From Leucocoprinus leucothites (Eukaryota > Basidiomycota > Agaricomycetes > Agaricales > Agaricaceae): a stretch of DNA of 64,000 nucleotides. Every line of letters starts with the position of its first letter. Position 1 is the stretch's first letter. Made by a program: the position numbers and the translations under genes. The stretch covers positions 186,001-250,000 of the forward strand of contig JAACJO010000009.1 of assembly GCA_013368445.1 (NCBI GenBank), written 5' to 3'. Below are positions 12,094-23,157 of the stretch, in pieces. Below the pieces are notes generated by a model. The model was given only the letters and a program-made list of their open reading frames with translations, ran no database searches and was not told where the DNA came from.

Positions 12094-12375
12094 ATGATTA
12101 TCGTAAGCCATTCTGGAACAATCATGAACGAGTTAAAGGAAGTGAATGTCCGAAAACAATCTCCATTAGTCCTTAAACTCGTTCATGGGAGAAAGGTCGT
12201 TGGCCAGTTTGGTACCCGTGATGCTTCGAGCACTGGCAACAGTGTCGTGCCCAACCAAAAGCCCAGTTATATGCTGGTTCTTGGATTTATGTCTATCCCG
12301 GAGGTCTTGAGTAAGTTCTGGGAGCTAGGCTTCAAGGTTCTTTCCAAGCCGAGCGACGTAAAGTGCGTGGAATAG
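12094..12375 (+). CDS. Small single-exon protein, possibly GFRP-like
   Basis: 93-aa ORF with ATG 12094 and stop TAG 12373. The C-terminal half (VVPNQKPSYMLVLGF..IPEVLSKFWELGFKVLS) follows the spacing of GTP cyclohydrolase I feedback regulatory protein: a V-x-x-N strand, a Pro, V-L-x-K, then G-F-[RK]-V-L-S. From memory, GFRP is an 84-aa protein that controls tetrahydrobiopterin synthesis and occurs in some fungi. The N-terminal third does not obviously match. This is a pattern judgement, not an alignment score. It precedes PEX19 by 326 bp on the same strand. Confidence 0.4.
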   Translation: MIIVSHSGTIMNELKEVNVRKQSPLVLKLVHGRKVVGQFGTRDASSTGNSVVPNQKPSYMLVLGFMSIPEVLSKFWELGFKVLSKPSDVKCVE

Positions 12376-12701
12376 ATCGTGACAGACGTAAGGAAGGCGC
12401 TGGCTGAGCTCGAACAGAGATCCTCCGTTCATTCCAGAGTAAAAATGGGAAATAATCCGAGGGTTCCGATGGCTAGGAGTTCCTTTTTCGTTTCCTATCT
12501 CCTAGAGCCTCCATGAGGGGCAGTACCGTAATAGGGAGGTCGTCGCTTTTACCAAAAAAGTGTCCTATAATTAGTATCACATGTAAATCATCACGTGGAT
12601 ACTGACCCGGTAGTCCAGGGTCCGGCTAATATAAGTAGTCGTCCAACGACACTTCGCCACAAACTCCATTGCATCCTTCTGTCTTTTCTCCACCGTCAAC
12701 G

Positions 12702-14129
12702 ATGTCCCCAGATCAACCAAAACCTGAGCTGAAGAGACTTCAGACAGAAGGAGATGACGAATTCGACGAATTCGACGGTGTGCATCCTATCTGTGCCTCA
12801 TCAGTTTATACCACTAACTTTGTCTGCTCCGGTCTTTCTTTTTCGATGCCGAAATATTACCACTACGTTATGCTAGATGTTCTTGAGGACTTTGGCACGT
12901 CGTCAAAAGCCGTACCATCTGCACCACCTCCCAGTGCAACAGCAACATCTGCATCAACGACATTTGGTAACCGACCACGGCACAATACCCGTGTCGATGC
13001 GGCCCCGATCTCCATTCCAGGCAGGGGACCTAAACTTCCGGTAACAGAAGAAGAAGAAAATCTAGACGAAGGTGAACTCCGGGACGATTTCTCTCGTGAG
13101 CTGGCAAAAGGGATGGAAGAACTCATGAAGGAGATCACAAATGGCATCGCGACTGGAGACAGTGCTGGTACATTACCTGGAGACGTTGCGGGCAGTGGAA
13201 GTGGTGATGGGAAGGATATGACAGACGAGGAACGTGCTCAGGCATTCAAAGCGGCTTGGGAAGCCATGTTAGTCGAGGGGTTGAATAGCGACGGTCAGAC
13301 GGGCGCACAGGACCTTGGAGAACCCTTAGGTAAAGACGGCGTAAAGCCGAAAAGCGCCTCAAACGACACCACGGCTCCTGTTAGCGACTTCCAATCACGG
13401 ATCCAACAAGCCATGAACAAGCTCAAGGAGAGCGAGTCCAATCTTAAGGTAAATGTTTACCATCAAGATCTTAGCGCTTGCCAGAATAACTTATACCGTC
13501 ATACTATATCTCCGCACTTCCTGCACGTTCCTTGCCTATCCACACCAACCCCTATCGCGTTTTTAGCCGGATTCGAGTGGCACAGGTGCCGAAGACGACC
13601 CGGCCACACTGGAGGCTCTCCTTAAATCCCTAGAAGATATTGGAATCGGTGAAAACGGCGAAGGCGAAGCAGAACTGGCTAATTTCCTCGAAAACATGAT
13701 GGGCCAGCTGATGAGCAAAGACGTGCTATATGAACCGCTGAAAGAACTTGGTAACAACGTCAGTCCTCGATTGTTCCCACAAGTTTCTACCTAAGACTAC
13801 TTTTCTAGTTCCCGGGATATCTTGCCAATCCTCCAAAGCCCCTCGATCCTGCGGACAGAGAACGCTATGAACAACAACATTCTTATGTTAAACAGATTAT
13901 TGGAGTATTCGAGAAAGCTGATTATAGCGACACCAGTCCTGAGGATAACCAAACCATTGTGAGGCTGATGACTGAGGTGAGTGGGCATTACTCTTCTTCC
14001 GAGATAGTTGATTCATCCATTTCCTAGATGCAAACGCATGGACAACCTCCTACAGAATTGCTAGGAGAACTGCCACCAGGCTTCGAGGGTGGTCTTCCAC
14101 GCCCTGGGGAGGACTGCGTCATCGCTTAG
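12702..14129 (+). CDS. PEX19: Peroxin 19, peroxisomal membrane protein chaperone and import receptor
   Basis: Cytosolic receptor that binds targeting signals of peroxisomal membrane proteins and docks on Pex3. ATG 12702 (MSPDQPKPELKRL). The first intron starts at 12778 and ends at 12876, joining FDEFD to DVLEDFG, the acidic N-terminal Pex3-binding region. Later introns follow ..ESNLK (about 13450), ..KELGNN (about 13758) and ..VRLMTE (about 13978), all in phase 0. The C-terminal alpha-helical domain shows LENMMGQLMSKDVLYEPLKE and FPGYLANPPKPLDPADR, then MQTHGQPPTELLGELPPG, all hallmarks of the family. The protein ends CVIA, a CaaX box for farnesylation, as expected for Pex19. Stop TAG 14127-14129. 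Confidence 0.95.
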
Positions 14130-14986
14130 GAACGTTCGTGGAATTCGATGCCTCTTACTTTTTGCTCTTTTCTATTTTGGATTTCTGCTGCTTCATGTGC
14201 ATGAGAGTTGGAGAAGATAAAGGAGTCTACTTGTATCTTACTTCCTATCTCTCCTAATCTATTCATCATTTCGCATCACCGAAACATTTAACAATGCAAG
14301 AACTGGACGAGCACCAGGCGGCGGAACAAGCCTAAGAACGAACCTTCCGTTTGGCAGCAATTTCATGCAGTAATGACAGTAAAAGATTTATTTTTGTGTT
14401 TCCCTAAGCCTCAAACTCATGGAAACTGCCTATCGCAACATGCACTCTGATAGATAAATCATGACTTACAGAGATATACCACTTCGGAGTACATAGGGAA
14501 AGATATGAACATGGGAGGAGTAAAAGTAGATAGATAATGAAGCCGCGTCGGAACGTCTGGACAAGAGCGATCGACCATAGAGCCAGTGCGATGAGGGGTT
14601 ATAGGAAACGATGAATTACAGGATTCAAGAACAGACAACAGAGAGGGGGAAATATGATGACAGGAAACCCAGCACTAACGGATACAACCACACCAAACGT
14701 GAATGATACAGGGATACACCTTCCGGCTCCAATAGGATCGAGGATGAAGTCAGAAGCTGATAAACAAGGTCCGCGACGAGGAAGTGGGATCGCAGGGGAA
14801 CGAGAAGGCGAGGGAGAAAGCAAAATGGACATAGCGATTGCAAGACAATGTTGCACCGCGTGCACATACAGCACGAGCCCAACGAGGTTTCCAGTTGACA
14901 CACGGTTCCAAGCCAAAAAGAGAGATCAGAGAGATAATTATGAGATGCCGAATGCGCCGATGCGTCGTTTCACCTAGTCCGACCAG
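14130..14986. other. Intergenic between convergent genes
   Basis: Open frames on both strands at 14599-14977 are overlapping and mutually antisense, with no family resemblance. They are probably 3' UTR and spacer. No RNA gene seen. Confidence 0.4.
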
Positions 14987-15872
14987 TCATTTTAAGGAAG
15001 TGAGCAGCGAACGCCGATATACAGAGGGTCGTGGTGTCAAGGTCGGACATGAAACTTCGGATCGCTCAATCCTATTTAAACGTGGCTCAGGTGAGCAAGG
15101 AAGATATGAATCAAATCGCCTACGAACCGTCATTTCCTCTGGCTTGGATCCTTCAGCACTAGCTTTAGCCTCGGCTTCAGGCTCTTCAGCAATTGGTTCA
15201 GCGACAGCTGTATTTGCAGCGGGTTCCTGACCCTCGACCTGGTTGAGTTGTTCATGAGTTCGATTTTCTCACACACGACGGTTGGCCCAACGGCGCTAAA
15301 ACACAGCGGAGGCGGGCGTAAATTGAATGCGAACCTTGGACGCAGGTTTCTTGGAGCTAGCTCTGGAGGGTGGCTTACCCTCAGCCTTGGAAGCGGGCTT
15401 GCCGCTCGCCTTAGAGGCAGGTTTGGCACTTGCTTTCGAGGAAGGCTTTCCGCTTGCTTCCGCAGCTTTGGATGGAGGCTTGTTAGATGCCTTTGAAGCA
15501 GGTTTGTCAGCTGCTTTGGAGGCAGGCTTGGACTGAGTAAAGAAGCGCATGTGAGTTCGGATGTATCAAACATGCAGAAAGGGCACGGACCTTCTTTGCT
15601 GAAGGTTCCTCCTCAACAGCCTCGGATGCTGCGCCATTAGCTTCAGCAGGCTCTGGCTCCTTGCGCTTCTTTCCACGAGCAGACTTTGGTTTCTCTGTCT
15701 GGTCGGCCTCGCCTTCCTGTTTCTCCTTATCGGCCTTCTTGGCTCTGGGCTTAGCAGGGGCCTTCTTTACAACGGGCTCTGGCTTGGGCTGATCTTTGAT
15801 ACGAGACGAGCGACGAGGCTCCGAGGCAGAAACGCCAGACTCTCCGGAAGAAGCAGCAGCTTTGCGAGGCAT
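14987..15872 (-). CDS. Lys/Ala/Pro-rich nuclear protein with HMGN-like motif and histone H1-like repeats
   Basis: ATG 15872 (MPRKAAASSGESG). Near residue 19 is EPRRSSRIKDQPKPE, like the nucleosome-binding RRSxRL core of HMGN proteins; AKPRAKKADKEK and ARGKKRKEPE follow as probable nuclear signals. After KK an intron (GTCCGT donor, 15591; acceptor CAG at about 15536) leads to tandem KPASKA-type repeats (SKPASKAADKPASKASNKP..), resembling an H1 tail. A second intron (GTTCGC donor, about 15331; acceptor near 15239) joins to an acidic Ala/Glu tail (VEGQEPAANTAVAEP). That last frame is open to a TGA at 14987, but a further intron near 15130 would end it earlier. Likely a chromatin-associated architectural protein. 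Donors with a pyrimidine at +3 are unusual here. Confidence 0.7.
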
Positions 15873-17105
15873 TTTGGAAAACGGAGGGGGAGATGATGGA
15901 AGTGGGAAGGAAAGGGCGGAGACGCGTTGTGTGCACGGATCGATTCAACATCGGTTTGTTGACACAATCAGGTTCTCATCACGTGCCACGCGCCCAGTCA
16001 CATGATTGGATTTCTCGATTTCGCGTCGGACTCAATTGAGCGCCAAATGATGGGAATTGGGAATCCGGCAGAGGTACTAGAAATGCGTGCCGACAGACAT
16101 TGATGGATTAGCCTACGATCACCCATTCTGTCGCTCCTAGCCATCCGGGGACCCCGAATCTAGTGTCGATTTAGTCCAGTCCACTGCGATTGCCGCAAAT
16201 AAGGGTGGTCCATGCACCTCCCAAGTTATTATTCAATCACAGGAGCGGAAAGAAAATGGATTGATACTATGCAGCAAAAAGGGCACCTAGGGTCCAGGCA
16301 GAAGAATAGCAAGGAGCAGAAGAGACAATAAATCCATGGGAGGCTTGGAGATTATCCATATAGCCTCGTTCGCAGACGGCTGTACTGGTTTTGAACAAAG
16401 GTGCCTGGTGCTTCCTAAGTGCTCGTATGGCATATGCTTGACTAGCAGGGACTCCTCCTGCAATGCAAACAAGCGTAGTTCCTAAGCGAGATAGGCAGCC
16501 CGTCCCGGTACAACTGATATTCATGCTGAAAATTCCAGCTACATGGTGGATGCTATCAGCCCTATTGCACCTGGTCTTTGCCCTGCGTCCGGTAAGGAAG
16601 TTGTTCCGAGTCTTACGCTGAAACTGATGTCGCATGGGACCTGCTCGGAATCAAGATATAGGAGAAAACCGAGGAGGCGGTCACTTGAGAGCGATCAGCC
16701 TCGAATATATCGCAGCCCAGCAATGTCCCGAGGCCTAGCCAAGCTGATATTCCGAGGGAAAGCACATGGTGGCAGGAGCCAAGGTTGGCCCTGGTGTGAC
16801 ACAAACCATCAAGCCACTGTTACCCTTGCGGCTCTCTCCGGTCTCAATTGGGAACAAGGCCGCTGTTTTCGCCAATGGGCATTCATTTAGCCCAAAGTGA
16901 TTCTAATCTTCCAGAGGAGCCAGAAAAGAAACTAGAAGAACCCATTATTACAATGAAAACATAGGCCAGAAGCCGCACACTATGCATTCGTGGGTGGATA
17001 TTGGGTATTAATGGACATACAAACGTCGTGAATTCGACACATCAAATGAATACAGAATGAAGAGAAGCCCAAGGAGGGAGGAAGGAAGTTTCAGGTATAA
17101 GGCCC
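15873..17105. other. Intergenic, 1.2 kb
   Basis: Holds the promoter of the minus-strand HMGN-like gene and the 3' flank of permease B. ORFs on both strands at 16267-16890 overlap each other and show no known domain. I see no RNA gene or repeat. Confidence 0.4.
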
Positions 17106-19677
17106 CTAATAGGCGAACATCATCCGGTAAATACGGATATAAAGGGGAGCTTCCCGACGTTCCGCTCGCCACTATACGAATCTGCGTCAGCCCAAGTCAT
17201 CGTCATTTATAATAGACACCACTTACGGCATTCATTTCTTCCGCGGTGTACCAACTCTTACGACCAGAGTCAAGGTTGATTTGGTGAGCACGTTGAGGGA
17301 GAGCACGTTTCCAGATGATTCCAATCACGTAGAAAAGTATCACAATCGGAAAGGCGAGATATACCTCTGCAGATCCATTAACAACCAATTCCAAAATGAG
17401 AGATATTCACTCACGGAAGAAAGCCTCGGCAACCTTCTTTGGCGAATCGGGCATACCACCGACTGGCCAGATAGCCTGAGAAAGAAAAAAAAAACATGAA
17501 TCAGTAGCTTGATCCAACAGTTCAAATACATACAATGTAGAACTGGGCGATTAAGACAAGGATGATAAGGACAACACCAAACCAAGACCCCCAGACACCA
17601 CCGAAAGCGCGGAAAGGTAGTTCGTCAAGCGAATGTCCCTGGACCTTCCAAGCACGACGGAAACGAATGCTATATATCCAGTCAATCATCTAATTCACCG
17701 CGAACCTCCAATAGGTACTCACTGGCATAGGCAAATCGAGAGCCATGTGAAGAGGGTGGAGAGACCCGAAAGGGCGACAAGCCAATTGACTAGGAGCCGA
17801 AATCAGTAATCCATGAATTGGAGAACGAGGTGATTCAAATACATACAGATGACTTCGCCTTGCGGGGCGAGGTTGATATAGGCAAGAGGTGCAAAGAGTA
17901 AAATGGCCACAACGGACCAAAGCGGTCGGGACGACTTATCGACATAGGCGAAAATTCTGGGTGCATAACCAGTCTCGGCCAATGCAGTCAGCGTACGTGA
18001 CCCAGCATATACACATGAAAGGCCGATCGAGAGTACGGAGATGCAGACAGTCACATTGAGGAGATCTAAAACAATCAGTCAAGCAGTTGATGGGGGAGTT
18101 GGTTGTACTTCGTACGATTTAACCCATTGATCTTCGCATAATCAAGAGCAATGACGAAAGGTGAAGCACCTTGCAGGAGAGGTCAGTTTCCAGGCATATA
18201 TGCATGGATTTGCGGGTAATACATACCAGCGCCACTGCCTGCTGTGAGTCTGTCTTCTGTGTAGGGGAGTAAGAGGCCGATAATTGTCAGCGAGGTCACG
18301 TAGATGATGGTCTGGTTCGCGGTTAGATAGAAAATGGCTAGCGAAAGAAAGAGCTCACGATACGCCAGAAAGTGCCTTTGACGGCACCAGGCATGGAGGA
18401 ACGAGGATTAGGTGTTTCAGAGGCAGCAAGTCCGACGAGCTCTGTGCCAGCTGAAGGAAATATTCAAGCTCCAAATCACGACGTGCAAAAGGATCGGAAC
18501 TCACAGAAGGAGAACGCGGCTAAGGAGAATTATCTTAGTATATGTCCTCCATTATTAAAAAGAGGAAGACCTACCTGTCACAAACACGGCGCATATGCCT
18601 TTAAATCCGTTGGCGAACGCACCGGGATTTTGCCAATTTGAGCCACCGATATAATGATTGTAGGCTCCATCATCAGGTCCGCCGCCGCAGACACAAACAC
18701 TATGCGAAATAAAAATTAGTTTTCAGCCTGACGAGTAGTGAAAGTACTCACATGCCAATGAGAATAAACATAACGACGACAACAAGTTTGAGACATGAAG
18801 ACCAGAACTCTTCTTCTGCAAAACCGAGGGTACCGAAGACGGTAACCACCACTAGACACCGAAAAATGAACATGGCTAGGGAAGAAGAAATAACAATTAC
18901 ACCTACCGATAGCCATCCAAAATATTGTGATCCAGGCTCCAAAAGGCACATTATTGGGCCAATAGTTCACCGTCGTCGCAGCTACAGTGATCTCCAGAGG
19001 AAGGACAACAGCCCACTGAAACACATAATTCCAGCCCATCGCAAATGCGAACGAAGGATCAAGGAAACGGACGGCCCAAGTATAAAATCCACCTGAGACC
19101 GGGTAAAGAATAGATATTTCACCGATAGCCTGGAGTATATTAAAAATAGATGGCCGAGTGAACTACGAAGTGCGGCTCACCTGAGTGACATTGATTAACA
19201 TAATACCAATTAATAGCCATGCGATAAGGATACCAGCAGGACCACCGACGGCTAAAGCAGAGCCAGAGCCGACAAACAAGCCAGTACCAATGGATCCACC
19301 TGAATGGAGAAGAGGGTGAGAATACTAGTGGAAACGCGAGTATAGTACGCGACCACGCACCAACAGCAATCATGGTGAGATGTCTCGGCTTCATCTTCTG
19401 CTGCAACATCGGAGCATCGGCCATAATCTTCTCGAGGTCGTCAACGTTACTGGCACCAGCAACTACCTGTCCACTTTTCACAGCCTAGATTAGACAGCGC
19501 TCATGAGGGAATCATCGTCGAAATGGCATACCCTGTAGTCCCCGGTGCTCTCTTAAAACTCTCCCATGTGAGACCGACACGAGTCCAGACGCTCTCCTTC
19601 GAGGGGTCGTAAAACTCGACATGGGGTTGGGAGCCAGAGGCGATACTGGAGGTCTCGTGATCTTTCTCTTTCAACAT
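17106..19677 (-). CDS. Amino acid permease, copy B
   Basis: Complete paralogue of copy A. ATG 19677 ([20 protein letters not shown]). The first intron ends at an AAAAG acceptor, joining ..APGTTG to GQVVAGASN. Visible segments include [19 protein letters not shown], the TM1 Gly-rich motif, [57 protein letters not shown] and [19 protein letters not shown]. The last coding intron starts GTAAGT after TAEEMNA and ends TATAG; the final exon 17171-17106 encodes [19 protein letters not shown] then AY and stop. That ending is the standard C-terminus of the fungal AAT family, which supports the splice choice. It is a plasma-membrane proton-coupled amino acid importer; specificity unknown. Confidence 0.9.
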
Positions 19678-22600
19678 CGTCACAACGTCGAGAAGTACTT
19701 GAAGGGGGGACAGGAACGAGAAGTTGAGGATGAGGAAAGGAAATTTCTTGTTGGATAGATACACCACCTTATATCGAGCGGAAAGGGGGAGTCCTATCAC
19801 TCGCTTTGTCTCGATAAGGGATTGGCTCTGTAGTGGAAAACAGACCCCCTACGTATTCGGAGAATGATGGAGTATGCATGAAATGAAATGATGCGGATGT
19901 TGGGGTCGAGTGTGGCCAGGTGTGGCCTCATGCCGTATGGCAAGAGATCACAGGAGATACCTTGGTTGTAAATGCCCCATGTGTATCTTGCCTAGGTAAA
20001 GTCACCATACGAATGGGTTCCTGAATGATCATTCATGGGCGACAATCAAATCCAAGAGCATCGCTCGAACTGGCCAAGTTTCTGTGACCGCAATCAAGGT
20101 TTATCAATGGTCCTCCTTAAATTTCCTCCTTCGCTACGACTGCGGAAGTGATTGCAGATAACTGATGCCGTTTCTGGTACAAGATTAGGCCGGAAATTCG
20201 TCTGGTAAAAGCCAAGTAACGGATCGGAGGCTGGGCTTGATCTATTTCAAGATCGGGAAAGGCGGTAAGCATCGCAGAAAAAAATAACTTATCACCTGAA
20301 TTCAAGCCGGTTTGGAACCACATGCTCCAATAGAACTGGTAACCCCGCAAGGTATGAGCCCCGTCACTAAGGCAATTAAAGGTAATGACGAAGGTATGTT
20401 TGGAAATTTGAACTGGCGGAGAGCACATCCGGTAATCGAATGGTATTGGCATGATGAGTGGTGGGTTGAGGGGAGGTTGAATCGATAGATAAGGCTTTGC
20501 AAGATAGCTATGTCGTTATTTGTTCAAGGCCATCAAATGAATCCAAACAAATCTTGGAGCCTTTCGGAGTACGAACCTTGGCAATATCAATGTCAAAGCA
20601 TATTTGGCGAGTCCAGCGGCAGAGGTCCACAGCCATGTGTTCCCCAGCTCCTACAACCCCTACATGGCTCTTTTAAGGATACTAAGAAACATGCCCCACA
20701 AGGTCCGCCTCGCTGGAAAATGGTACCTCTGTTTAGCCCATCACGATATGATGGCCTTTTCTCCACAAGTCCTGGTTGATCACCGGTGCCGATGCCCAGG
20801 CCACAAGAATCCAGCTTAAGGTGAGTTAGGTACAAAAGGGAAGCATCATTTGGGACGAAACGTTGGGCTATCTCACCAGCCAGCACACTACCGTACTCTG
20901 CGGAACTCTTGGTTGTCTTGCCTTTGCCTGGTGATCCCTCCGATTGCTTGACACACATACTTTGCCGCAGGAGCCCAGCAGAATGGTGGTCACAGAGACT
21001 GTATCATTCACCTTTTAGCAATTCTCCTCAAAGCTCCGGTCTCCCATTCGTCGATCGGCTTCTCGAATCGTACCTTTTACATGACTATATATTTCAATAT
21101 TATTAAGGAAGCGAAGGTAAAGACCGAGAGGTCAGGTATATCTCCGCTATTCGGGAGACGGGATGAATATACGATGTAGGAAGCGCAACCTCGGATTTAC
21201 TGAACAGCACAGAGTATAGGAGGCAACTGGCCCCCCAGCCTACGGTATTCGTCAGAGTGTATTCAAATAGCCAGGGGAAGCAGCCAGTATGAGAGAGCAC
21301 ATGAAGCTATAACGAGAGAGATACATTTGGATTGAGATCAGATACTAATCGTTTATCGATCAGGTCAAAACAAATCTATCATGTCTCATAATCGAATACG
21401 CTGTAGGTAACTCGATCCTCTCCAAGTAATCTCCAGAATGGCATGCTGTCGCGCCGCTCCTTTGAATACCTAGCTATCAGAATGAGCGAAAGGGAGGTGC
21501 ACAGTCAATTAACTGCCAAATCCGTGAGGTCAATTTACAGACGAGTGGCTGACGAATGTGTTATTCACCCCTTATAGTGGCCTTCGGGATTTGGGCATCC
21601 AGCATTTAGGGGGTCAAGAAATAGTCATTGAGCGTGGAATATATACACTGCGGACATGACTTGTGGGATGGGAAAAACGTTGAAGGGAGGCTCAAACCAC
21701 CATCACCCTACTTCAACACCTCATTTTAAAATCTGATCATATTCGTCACCCGCAACACGAAATCGCCTCCACTATTTCAAGTGATGCCATGGACGTTGCA
21801 GCTATATTTTGCCTCCATATCTGGATGCTCCTCGAATTATGCAACATGGCTCATCTAGTATAATATTAACCAGCTTCTCCCTGTACTACCAGATCCACTG
21901 GTGCCGTTATTTGCGGTGTATGGGTGCTACCTAGAGCGATAATCCATGTCCCTTTCTACATAGTGCGCCATGATCCGTCGTCCTTTGGCGGATACGCTAT
22001 ACATCCCCAAGCGCCAGATTATAAAGGAAGAGCGCTCAATACATTGAGAGAAGTCTTGTTCTCTGGGGTATTTCAGTTACCTTTATCCGACACATCTTCA
22101 GCAGACGTCATAGCAGACGTCATCACAGAGCTGTTGGAGGGCTCTATTAAGCACAGCGTTTCTCCTAGTAAGGATTCCCCTTGTGATTCATCTCAAGCAG
22201 ATTATTCCACGTCTTAAACATCATTCCGTTCACCTGTTGGTTGCTGTCCCGTCCCCCCCCCTATCCAAATGTCTAGTTCGAAGGTGCGAACTCCAAGTAC
22301 TCACAATATCATTGCCACATGGTCCACTGAGAGCGAATATTGGCGAGGGAAGAGATGTCATTCTTCATATAGTGCTCGCATTAGGCATAGATCAGGACAG
22401 TCAGATTGTGCGGAAGCATACTAGATTGTCCCAAAGCAGGCGCGAACATCCCATGATACAGTCGTATTGGTGTGGTGTCCGTGGAACAACGGGCTTCGAC
22501 TCTCTGGCCTCATGCAACACGAAGTCAATCAGCCTCTCACACACAGGAGCTACCGGCAGTAGATTTCGTGAGCGAGATATTTGCTTGTTAGAGCATATTG

Positions 22601-23157
22601 AGTCAGTTGACTGTCAGACATGAAAATTTGAAAGGCGTCTCAGTCGCTACTATGTTAACGATGGCTACCCTACGATGGATGGGGAAGGGGGGGGGGTGTT
22701 GGGGAATAACGAGGTAATGGGGTAGGAAGAGGATCTTGATCACACTCGAAGCTTGAAAGAGGCGATACTGGTTTGATGTAGCTTGAGACGCCAGTCTCTG
22801 AGGTCCTTGCTTCCTGCTCATTTAATCAGTCTAGATAGCTTCCAGGAAGCTTGGCCTACATGAATAACTCGAGTAATCATACACTCGGAGCACGTTTCCT
22901 TGACGAACTGTCCTTCATCTTCCATTAGCACCAGAATAATCGCTAGATCATCAGTAGTGCAGTGTGAAGATAGACGTGGTTCGATTAGACAGATGCTGAG
23001 TGAAGAGGTACATTATACAATGAGGTATGTTTGAAATGTCTATGGTAAGTGATATGGCTACATATTGAATTTGAAATATATCCATGCGAATCTTCTCCTA
23101 ATGTCACGACGGTCTTGCGACCCAACTCGTTTTTGCGTGAAGTAAAATGTTTGTTAT
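19678..23157. other. Intergenic, 3.5 kb; first 1.5 kb is the duplicated permease upstream region
   Basis: Bases 19678 to about 20400, and a patch near 21115-21220, mirror the DNA upstream of permease A. Minus-strand 20593-20958 is open (..SVLAGEIAQRFVPNDASLLYLTHLKLDSC..) but unrecognised and partly inside the less conserved part. A plus-strand open frame at 21924-22217 is also unrecognised. Homopolymer runs occur at about 22251 (C) and 22687 (G). Confidence 0.4.

Noticed and set aside
14599..14977. Overlapping ORFs on both strands
   Set aside because: Mutually antisense, no domain, probably UTR and spacer.
15130..15573. 147-aa minus ORF in another frame of the Lys/Ala/Pro-rich gene, plus small plus-strand ORFs
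   Set aside because: By-products of low-complexity repeats. The spliced SKPASKA frame fits the upstream exon better.
20593..20958. 121-aa minus ORF as a gene
   Set aside because: No recognised family, no splice partners, and it lies in the duplicated intergenic region.
22251..22694. C-run and G-run about 430 bp apart as terminal inverted repeat
   Set aside because: Flanking bases do not pair. Homopolymers only.
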